A DNA stretch of 64,000 bases, from the NCBI RefSeq assembly GCF_030272615.1, contig NC_081409.1, positions 528,298,291 to 528,362,290 on the forward strand. Reading direction: 5' to 3'. The DNA is from Cryptomeria japonica (Eukaryota; Streptophyta; Pinopsida; Cupressales; Cupressaceae). This document shows, piece by piece, positions 56,841 through 64,000 of this stretch. Under the pieces are notes generated by a model. It saw only the letters and a program-made list of their open reading frames with translations, was not told where the DNA came from and did no database searches. Every line of letters starts with the position of its first letter. The first letter of the stretch is position 1. A program made the position numbers and the translations under genes.

Positions 56841-57588
56841 TGTAGGAGCATCCCTGGTTCTTGGCAATCTTGCATCAACAAAAAATATTTTCTTTTTGTT
56901 TTGCAGTTTCAACATTTCATTCTCACCGGATCTTGAGGAGTTGGATTTTTCTTGAGAACTTGATCATCTACCTTATTCCCAAACTGCGGAGTATTTGGAT
57001 CATTTTCCGGCAAGTTATCACTACTGATTTCCAAGATAGTTTTATGGTACTATTTGCCTGGACCTATTTGCATTCATGATCTACCAGATCCCTTATGTAT
57101 CTTGCAAAGCTCTGAGCATTGATTCCGATGTTCCTTAGCATGTGACCAACCTTCTCTTTGATCTACACTTCATCCTTTATATTTTTCAAAGGAATTTCTT
57201 TGGCGGAGGCCGACCTTGATGTTTTACATGTTAGATCTTGTTCTTTGGTATTTCATCCCTTTTTGGACCAACTAGATCCCTTGGATTGTATATATCATTT
57301 TAAATTTTAGCATTAGATAGGAGATAGAAGTTAGTTGACCGAACATAGAAGGTAGATCTTAAGATTTGAGGTCCCGATTGTGACCTATTATGTAATTGAG
57401 CATGTTTTAGCAAGCCAATGAGCCATTTTATGTAACCCGGTTGTTACCGGTTGATTGTAATTGGTTTTCATGATGTAATTCATTCTATTCTACATTGCCT
57501 CCATCATATCCTTGTGTTTTCATTGTGTTTACTCTTGTTGTTCGGTCTGGATTGATCTCTTTGAGGTCCCTCCTAACCGGTGGCTACA
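56841..57588 (+). repeat. TE-D 5' LTR
   Basis: Ends are inferred from TGTAGGAGCATCC at the left, GGTGGCTACA at the right and the primer site five bases further on. There is no second copy in the window, so the left end is less certain than the right. Left flank attga may be half of the target duplication. Confidence 0.7.
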
Positions 57589-57593
57589 CCAAG

Positions 57594-57613
57594 TGGTATC
57601 AGAGCGAGCTTTC
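57594..57613 (+). other. TE-D primer binding site, tRNA-iMet
   Basis: TGGTATCAGAGCGAGCTTTC matches the complement of the plant initiator tRNA-Met 3' end over the first twelve bases and with few mismatches beyond. Confidence 0.88.
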
Positions 57614-57834
57614 ATTCCAAAGATTGCATTGTCTTGAGAATTTTGTTGTAGGGTGGAGGATTGTGGATCTGACCTGTGGCTATAGAGGACTAGTGTGAAG
57701 ATGGCGCGAAGTGAAATAGGAATGGTGGAGCATGTGGGAATGCAGACCTTGCAGTGATGGAAATATTGAGATGAATTGCAGCCCAGTTGGAATCCATTGA
57801 GACAACATAGAGAAGAGGCTGACATATTGAAGAT

Positions 57835-58800
57835 ATGAGTGAAGATGAAGGAGAAGAAGCCCCAGTAGAATAAGTGAACCCACCAGCAATTGATCCGGAT
57901 GAAGAGAGATTTTTGTGGGTTTTGGGTAGGGAGAATACTAAACCTCATTTTACCCCACCAGAATATGATGGAAATTTTGATTCAGATGTATTGATGGATT
58001 GGATCTCAGAGATGGAGAAATATTTTGATTTTGAGAACAATGTAGAGGAAAGGAAGGTGAAATATGCATGTACTTAGTTGAAGGACATGCATCTCTTTGG
58101 TGGGAGCATTTGCAGGTTGATAGATAGAGAAGAGGTAAAGATAAGATCAAGACATGGGACCATATGGGTGCTAAGTTAAAATCAAAATTAATGCTAGCTG
58201 ATTATCAAGTGAATCTGTTTTGGAAGTTGCAAAATTTGAAGCAAAAGGAATCCAGTGTGAAGGAGTACATCAAAGTATTTTAAAAGTTGAACATCAGATC
58301 CGAACATGTTGATGATGAAGTTTAATAAGTTGTAATATATTTGAATGGATTGTGGATGTCTATAAAAGATGAACTCAGTTTAATCAAATTGCAGAGTGTT
58401 GAAGAAGCTTATCAGTATGCCCTCAAAACAAAAGAAAAGCTGAACAACACACATGAGCAGAGACAAAGAGGTAGAGGTGGAAGGTTTTCTGGAGGAATAT
58501 TTCAAGGAGGAAGAGGAACTTGTATAGATTGGAATAAGGACAAGGAAGTAAGCAAAGAAGGTAATTCATATCGGAAGGATGATAGAAATTTCTACTAGAG
58601 GACAGAACCAGATGGCTACCAGAGTGAGAATTTTGGAAAAGATGTAGAAGACAAGATAAGAGAGTGTTTAGAGGAACTTTCTATAAGTGTGGAGGAGAAG
58701 GACATCATGCTATCAAGTGTAAGAAGATAGAGAATACTGGGAGAACAACAATGGTGGAAGAAAGCCCCACTAGACTAGCTAACAAACCGGAAGACCAAAG
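57835..58800 (+). pseudogene. gag: TE-D gag with damaged zinc knuckle
   Basis: Frame 1 opens at ATG 57835 (MSEDEGEEAPVE), has a TAA at 57871, then DPDEERFLWVLGREN, PPEYDGNFDSDVLMDWISEME (the gag domain opening) and TAG 58075. Frameshifts follow. SVEEAYQYALKTKEKLN and a Gly/Arg-rich GRGGRFSGGIFQGGRG (58340-58520) precede the zinc knuckle at about 58676-58713, FYKCGGEGHHAIKC. Its first Cys is replaced by Phe (TTC), so one zinc ligand is missing. Confidence 0.8.
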
Positions 58801-58829
58801 AAGATGAGGAGCCCTTGTAGAGGAAAAAT

Positions 58830-59487
58830 TTGTTCAAGACCAGATGTAAGGTATCCAATAAGTGTTGTAAAGTTGTTATTGATAGTGGTAGTTCAGATAA
58901 CCTTGTTTCAAAAGAGATGGTGAATAATTTAAATTTGGAAAGATTGAAACACCCTAAGCCTTATCAAATAGCATGGATTTAGGATGAACATAATTTGTTG
59001 GTAAGTGAGCAATGTTTGGTGAAATAAAAAATTGGGAATTATCATGATGAAGTTTTGTGTGATATTATGCCTATGGATATTTTGTCACATTTTGTTGGGT
59101 AGACCTTGGCAGTTTGATAGATAGGCAATACATGATGGGAGAAAGAATATATACACTATTGTGGCCAATGGGATGAAGAAAACCTTGTTGCCCTTGGAGG
59201 ATCCTTTGAAGAGTGAAGTCTATATGAATGATAGAATATGTTTGGTGGATGGAAGGAAATTCCTGAATTGGATGAGACATGAGAATGTGTGCTTTGCCTT
59301 AGTTCCTAAAAAGACCGAGAATCTGGAGCATGAAGAAGAACAACCCAAAGAGATAAAAGATTTGTTGACAGAGTATGAAGACATCATTTTAGATAATGTG
59401 CCTAATGGATTACCACCTGTGAGAAGTATCAGTCATTGCATGGACCTAATTCCTGGAGCTAGTTTACCTAACAAAGTTGCACACTAG
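58830..59487 (+). pseudogene. TE-D aspartic protease and linker
   Basis: KVVIDSGSSDNLVSKEMVNN (about 58870-58925) holds the intact Asp-Ser-Gly active site. A TAG follows at about 58980. Near 59090 a one-base shift separates the LLGRPWQFDR motif from the preceding frame. The linker frame 59161-59487 (LLTEYEDIILDNVPNGLPPV, HCMDLIPGA) leads to RT, ending with TAG 59485-59487, where the family has Arg-Met or Tyr. Confidence 0.85.
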
Positions 59488-60208
59488 ATGACACCGATAA
59501 AGAATGAAGAGTTGAATAGACAAGTGCAGGAGTTGTTGAAGAAAACTTTGATCAGAGAAAGTTTGAGTCCTTGTGCAGTACCAACAATATTAGCACCTAA
59601 GAAGAATGGAGAATGGAGGATGTGTACCTATTCCTGAGATAAACAAGATCACAGTGAAATACTGGTTTCCTTTGCCTAGGACAGATGACATAGTGGACTG
59701 TTTGAGTGGAGCCAAATACTTTACAAAGATAGACCTGAAGAGTGGATATCATCAGATCAGGATCAGAGAAGGAGATGAGTGGAAGACAATGTTCAAGACA
59801 AATGAAGGACTGTATGAGTGGTTGGTGATGCCTTTTGGATTGACTAATGCACTGAGTACTTTCATGAGGTTGATGAATGAGGTATTGAAGAAATTATTGG
59901 GTAAGTTTGTTATTGTATATTTGGATGACATTTTGATTTTCAATAAGACAAAAGAGGAGCATTTGTTGCATTTAAGACAAGTTTTGCAGAGGTTGAGAGA
60001 AGAAAAGTTGTTGATAAATCTTAAGAAGTGTACTTTCATGAAGGAAGAGGTAGTCTATTTGGGATTTGTGATATGTATAGATGGTTTGAAGATGGACCCT
60101 GAGAAAATAAAATCAATTGATGAATGGCCTACACCGAAAAGCATTGGAGAAGTAAGATCATTTCATGGATTGGCTAAGTTTCTATCAGAAGTTTATCATA
60201 AATTTTAG
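59488..60208 (+). pseudogene. pol: TE-D reverse transcriptase
   Basis: ELNRQVQELLKKTLIRESLSP and KKNGEWRMC are followed by a frameshift at about 59630; then [61 protein letters not shown] and the catalytic YLDD at 59918-59929. [21 protein letters not shown] and the connection follow to TAG 60206-60208. Catalytic residues are kept; LTNAPSTF has become LTNALSTF (Pro to Leu, C to T). Confidence 0.92.
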
Positions 60209-60830
60209 TTCTATTTGTAACTCTATGACTGAGACAATGAGGGGAGATAGGAAGGAATTCAAGTGGACCACTGGAGAAAACAAAAGTTTTGAATTGTTGA
60301 AGTAGAAAGTGACTGAGTAGCCCGTATTAGCTTTACTGGATTTCAACAAAGTATTTTAAGTGGATTGTGATACAAGTGGAATTGCAATAGGAGTAGTCTC
60401 AAGTTAGGAAGGGAGAGTAGTATCTTATTTCAGTGAGAAGTTGAATGATGCCCGGTGGAGATATTCAGTATATGATCAAGAATTTTATGTCATAGTTCAA
60501 TCCTTGAAGAAGTAGAGACATTACTTGTTGCCTAAGGAGTTTGTGTTGTATATGGATCATCAGGCTTTGCAGTATTTGAATAGTCAGAGTTAGTTGAATT
60601 AGAGACATATGAGATGGGTATAATTTTTGCAGAGTTACACCTTTGTGTTGAAGCATAGAAGTGGGAAATCTAACAAAGTTGTTGATGTATTGAGTAGAAG
60701 AAGGGATTTGCTGACAGAGATAAGAGTGATAGTATTAGGATTTGGCAAGTTGAAGACCTTATATGATGATGACCCAGATTTTGTAGAACCTTGGAGAGAA
60801 TGTAGAGAACTGGTTATAGTACATTGAAGA
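60209..60830 (+). pseudogene. pol: TE-D RNase H
   Basis: VDCDTSGIAIGVV, YFSEKLNDARWRYSVYDQEF, KK*RHYLLPKEFVLYMDHQAL and LKHRSGKSNKVVDVLSRRR are readable with TAG or TAA codons in between (for example S*EGR, KK*RHY, LN*RHM). Family context gives Gln, Trp and Gln at these three, that is CAG or TGG to TAG. The first Asp, the Glu and the third Asp are present; the last, in VADALSRR, reads VVDVLSRR with Asp kept. Confidence 0.85.
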
Positions 60831-61400
60831 AAGTGGTTGGATTACTTCATTCAGGATGGGATGTTATTCAGAGGAGTTCAGTTGTGCATACCTAAGAGTT
60901 ATATGAATGAAAATTTGATAAAGGAGAAGCATAGTGGAGGATTAGCCAAACACTTTGGTGTTGATTAAATAGTAGCATTGGTGAGTGAGCATTTATTTTT
61001 GGCCCTAGATTTATAAGGATGTTAGAAAATATGTGCAAAGTTGTAGAGTTTGTCAATTTGCAAAAGGTAGTAGTCAGATGTGGGATTGTATAAGCCTTTG
61101 ACAGTACTGGGGAAACCTTGGGAGGATATAAGCATGGATTTCATACTTGGATTGCCTAAAATACAGAGAGGGAATGATTCTTAATTTGTGGTAGTGGATG
61201 GATTCTCGAAGATGGTTCATTTCATACCTTGTAAGAAAACATCAGATGTAGTACATATAGCAGACCTATTTTTCAAGGAAGTAGTGAGATTACATGGATT
61301 GCCTAAGAGCATAGTTTTAGAAAGAGATACTAAGTATGTTGGTTATTTTTTGAGAACACTTTGGAAGAACATGAAGACAGATTTGAAGTTTAGTTATACT
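60831..61400 (+). pseudogene. pol: TE-D integrase, truncated by TE-E
   Basis: After a decayed zinc-finger part (GGLAKHFGVD*IVALVSEHL) the core reads [20 protein letters not shown] with the first Asp (about 61138). [21 protein letters not shown] and [16 protein letters not shown] follow. The motif that is SDRDTKF in relatives is LERDTKY: the catalytic Asp is Glu (GAA, 61320-61322). The frame ends at DLKFSYT where TE-E's LTR begins; the third acidic residue is beyond TE-E. Confidence 0.88.
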
Positions 61401-61842
61401 TGTAGACGTATAAAAATGACCATATTCCTAAATGAATATTTTATGTTCATTTCTCTATTTGATTAAATCCAATTTAATTAAATTACCCACATTCTTCTAT
61501 TTTATTAAGTAAAATATTCAATTTATTTAAATAAAATTCACTATGCCCATTTAATGAATAAATCATTTTATTCAATTAAATCCCCCCTATCCACTTTTAA
61601 TTAAATTCAAATTTAATTAAATAGTTATCCTAAATTAAATAAATACAATTTATTTAATTTCTCCAAATTGCAATCAAATTGAATTAAATTACTTTATTTC
61701 AATTAAATCCTATTATTCCTTCATCCACTTGCAAAATCTCAAACCCCTTTCTAATCCCTTCTAGACTCTTCTAATCGCTTCTAATTAACCTAACCCTTCT
61801 CTAAACTTTGTCACATTCCTAAGCAAGAGGAGGTCACTTCTC

Positions 61843-61980
61843 AATTCCTCAAAGTCTTTGATAACCATTAAAGGCTTTCAACCTTCAACCACTAAATTCC
61901 TCAAAGTCTTTGATAACCATTGAAGGCTTCCAACCTTCAACCACTTAATCCCCAAAGTCTCCAATAACCATTAATGGTTA
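61843..61980 (+). repeat. 52-bp tandem repeat in TE-E LTR
   Basis: Units starting aattcctcaaagtctttgat begin at 61843, 61895 and (diverged, aatccccaaagtctcc) 61947, a period of 52 bp. Each holds ataaccattraaggctt and caaccttcaaccact. Confidence 0.88.
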
Positions 61981-62340
61981 ACTCAAACCCTCCTACATGG
62001 TTAAAACATTTGTTTTGACTCAACCTTCATCCAACCCAAGGGTCTCATCAGGCCTTTAATGCTTTGACCATGATTATCTCTTAATCATTTGCACAAGGGT
62101 TTATCCTTGGATTAACTCTTAATTCAGTGGGTAATCCTAATTTAGACTTGACCCTTACCCTCTAGATAACCATGAGGTCTTCTCAGGCATTTAATGTCTC
62201 CAACCCCTTCTCTCAACCTAACCCTATGTTGACACTTGTCACCATTTCATTGGTGCCAATTACAAACATGGATCCCCAACTTTCAAACTCAACCCTTGAT
62301 TAAACCATTCAATCCTGACCATCCATTGCCCTATTCTTGC

Positions 62341-62348
62341 TATAAATA
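62341..62348 (+). promoter_or_regulatory. TE-E LTR TATA box
   Basis: CTATAAATAG fits the plant TATA consensus, 537 bp before the LTR end, within gctataaatagagctctc. Confidence 0.75.
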
Positions 62349-62881
62349 GAGCTCTCATTCCTCCAAAACAATCATCCTTCAAATTTGTAGCATCACACTT
62401 ATGCTCAAATACATTCAAGCTTTCTTATATCATTTTATGCTCATCATTTAGCCTCTCTTTAAAATAGAAATTAGTCTAAATATGCATGTTTAGAATACTT
62501 TCGTTATCATTTAGCTCAATCATAGACTAAATATATCATGTTAGGATAGTACTCATACTAATCTTGTCATCTTATCATCTAGCTTATTGCATTCTAGAAT
62601 CATACATAGCTTATAACGCATCTCATTCTAAAATCTATCAAAACATCCCTCGTTCTTGCATTTGCCATCCCTAAACCATTTTGCTTAGTGATCTGAGAGC
62701 AAAAACATTGGTTTGAGGGACATTGTGAGATAGAGAACCATGGGACCCACCTTGGGAAGCTGAGTAATACTACGTTACTCCATAGCTTGCACCAAGAAGT
62801 CCTGTGTGTGTGTGTGGACTAGTTTCTAACAATATTTTCACATATTAAGTTTTATCAGCCCACTTTTCCCGCATACATTTT

Positions 62882-62899
62882 TGGCGCCCACCGTGGGGC
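62882..62899 (+). other. TE-E primer binding site, tRNA-Lys(CUU) type
   Basis: TGGCGCCCACCGTGGGGC is a perfect complement to the last 18 bases of plant tRNA-Lys(CUU) as I know it. TE-A has the same site with one mismatch. Confidence 0.85.
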
Positions 62900-62965
62900 C
62901 TGACCCCAAATATCAAATCGTTTTTTGAAAATAATCACTTTTGTAGGTTTGTGGGAAACAGGAAT

Positions 62966-63402
62966 CAGCGCGTGAGAAACATTCCCTAGCGCATCTGGTT
63001 AATAGTCTAGTGCATCCCGCTCACTGTTTAGCGTGTGGGGTCCATACTCTAGCGCGTGAAGACCTTTCTTTAGCGCATAACCCCACTAAAATTTTCCTAT
63101 AGGGCTCAGCGTGGTCGAAAAATAGAGTAGTGCATCTGCAAAATATATTGGCATTTTGGGTCTGTCAGCTAGCGCATCGAGTTTACCAACTAGCGCTTTC
63201 AGTCCATCATCCAGCGCGTCTAAACCATCTTGTAGCGCATCAAATCAGTATTTTTCTTGCAGGTATCAACGCGGGAGAAAAATAGAGCAGCGCTTTCGAC
63301 GCACAGAGTAGCGCATCCAGCAAACAATGTAGCGCGTTGATACTTCATTTTAGCGCATCGAGGGTATATTATAGCGTATGCAGTCTATTAGGTAGCGCAT
63401 CG
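62966..63402 (+). repeat. 21-bp phased TAGCGCAT word array in TE-E leader
   Basis: Words of the type (T/C)AGCGC(A/G)T have their A at 62967, 62988, 63009, 63030, 63051, 63072; 63108, 63129, 63150 (degenerate), 63171, 63192, 63213, 63234; and 63268, 63289, 63310, 63331, 63352, 63373, 63394. All spacings inside a block are exactly 21 bp; the two block breaks are 36 and 34 bp. The 13 or so bases between words vary. Blocks two and three share gaaaaatagagYagYgc at their start. Function unknown. Confidence 0.93.
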
Positions 63403-64000
63403 AAGATAGAAAAAAACATTGTAACCGAAAATAAAATTTTAGACTTGTTGAAGTCCACAAAATCCTCTGTTTTTCTAACTAATGTGGTGGTATTGTTGGG
63501 TCTCAAATCAACAGATTGGATGGGTTCTAAGGCAATGCCAACTCCTATGATCAAACCCTCCAATTGACTTGGCCAACTTATAGAGTGAACCTATTAGTTA
63601 CTAACTCTCTCTCTTTAGGCTCTGCAGGACCTAGGCGGGTATACCTATTCACTGAATGTCTCCAATAAACAGTGCTTTTTATAGCAGATATGTTATCCTA
63701 TTCTGATATCTCCTGATCTTGAAATGGCATGAATTCCTTGAATGGAGATATTGCAGACGAGTTCAAGGTTGTTATTTCGCTTTGTGTTTCTTAATTACTC
63801 CTGTAGCTATCAAAATAACTAATTGTGAAAATAAACGATGAGTATGACTTGAGATTTAAGCCAGTGCCTTCTTTATTGCATGGGTTACAGAGTCATTACA
63901 ATTTTCTTCAGGGCTTATAGTGCGAATCTCTGCAAGTTCTTCACAGCCTTCAATCTCTTGGCATCAATTTGATTCTTACGAAAATTCACTCAGCTTAACT
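63403..64000 (+). other. TE-E leader beyond the array, no gene supported
   Basis: A short frame runs out of the array to 63567 (IVTENKILDLLKSTKSS...), but its start lies in the array and it matches nothing I know. The block tctgcaggacctaggcggg at 63617 slightly resembles R/U5 sequences of other LTRs here. Nothing else is recognisable up to the edge. Confidence 0.45.

Larger units (their letters stand above)
56841..61400 (+). mobile_element. TE-D: chromovirus-like Ty3/gypsy element, cut by TE-E
   Basis: A 748-bp LTR with perfect terminal inverted repeats TGTAG...CTACA is followed by a tRNA-iMet primer site, gag, protease (DSG), RT, RNase H and integrase, in gypsy order. No extra RNase H is seen. 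The sequence style ([39 protein letters not shown]) and the iMet primer suggest the chromovirus branch. Integrase breaks off at 61400, where TE-E starts; the rest and the 3' LTR must lie beyond the window. Many stops and at least three frameshifts make it the most decayed of the recognisable elements. Confidence 0.88.
61401..62877 (+). repeat. TE-E 5' LTR
   Basis: Starts TGTAGACGTATAAAAATGACC, exactly where the TD-LKFSYT frame of TE-D's integrase breaks, and ends CCCGCATACA, five bases before the primer site TGG. U3 (61450-61720) is made of ttaatt and aaataaa words. A (GT)n run lies at about 62803-62815. No partner copy in the window. Confidence 0.82.
61401..64000 (+). mobile_element. TE-E: LTR retrotransposon, 5' part only
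   Basis: A 1477-bp LTR inserted in TE-D's integrase, then a primer site and 1.1 kb of leader up to the window edge. The LTR has TG...CA ends, a consensus TATA box and a 52-bp tandem repeat. The leader opens with a 21-bp phased word array. The primer type is the same as TE-A's, and both have AT-rich U3 with ttaatt words and leader arrays, so a Tat-like relative is plausible; coding parts are not in view. Confidence 0.82.

Noticed and set aside
57594-57613. A tRNA-Met gene fragment
   Set aside because: Only the complement of the tRNA 3' end is present, right after an LTR end, as expected for a primer site. There is no cloverleaf.
62966-63402. CRISPR-like regular repeat
   Set aside because: Repeats of about 8 bp with 13-bp gaps are far too short, and the DNA is eukaryotic retrotransposon leader.

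Overview
The window reads as intergenic DNA from a plant with a very large, retrotransposon-filled genome. A gymnosperm (conifer) is my best guess, because the insertions are old and nested, their LTRs differ by several percent, and the broken reading frames decay mainly through CAG/TGG to TAG changes. I see no ordinary host gene, tRNA, rRNA or CRISPR array. Nearly every base can be placed in, or next to, one of six transposable elements or in older remnants they landed in. All coordinates come from reading the sequence by eye; family names rest on recognised motifs, not on a database search.

Layout. (1) Positions 1-3784 and 39037-about 40140 are one old, degraded host segment. It is split by TE-B (3785-39031), an LTR element with 3.1-kb LTRs and a 3.5-kb interior that carries only a gag-type frame (LARD-like; tRNA-Arg-type primer site; target duplication CCCCG/CCCCA). 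(2) TE-B's 5' LTR is itself split by TE-A (5491-31012), a 25.5-kb Tat/Ogre-like Ty3/gypsy element. TE-A has 1.15-kb LTRs, a tRNA-Lys-type primer site, gag, a DGG protease, a G-patch-like domain, RT-RNase H, a second archaeal-type RNase H and integrase. It also carries an antisense plant mobile domain (PMD) gene with its own TATA box and a predictable phase-0 intron. (3) TE-A's gag is split by a LINE (TE-L, 9933-17977; 14-bp target duplication) with ORF1, an endonuclease-RT-RNase H ORF2 and an extra third frame. (4) Positions 40140-43280 are LTR-like and undefined sequence. Positions 43279-44866 plus 56409-56840 are the 3' part of an older gypsy element: an integrase end followed by an antisense gene. 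(5) That remnant is split by TE-C (44872-56403; 2496-bp LTRs; perfect ATAAC target duplication), which has an RNase H domain between protease and RT, an unusual position. (6) TE-D (56841-61400) is a chromovirus-like element with a tRNA-iMet primer site, cut in its integrase by TE-E (61401 to the window end). TE-E shows a complete LTR, a tRNA-Lys-type primer site and a striking 21-bp phased word array.

How the parts relate. Nesting gives a relative order: remnants, then TE-B, then TE-A, then TE-L; remnant, then TE-C; and TE-D, then TE-E. No element here looks able to move by itself: every pol gene has nonsense codons or frameshifts, and three catalytic aspartates have become asparagine by G to A changes. 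The most unusual structure is the pair of word arrays: TAGCGCAT-like words spaced exactly 21 bp apart just inside TE-E, and TCGTACGA-like words spaced about 22 bp apart both just inside TE-A and inside the intron of TE-A's antisense PMD gene.
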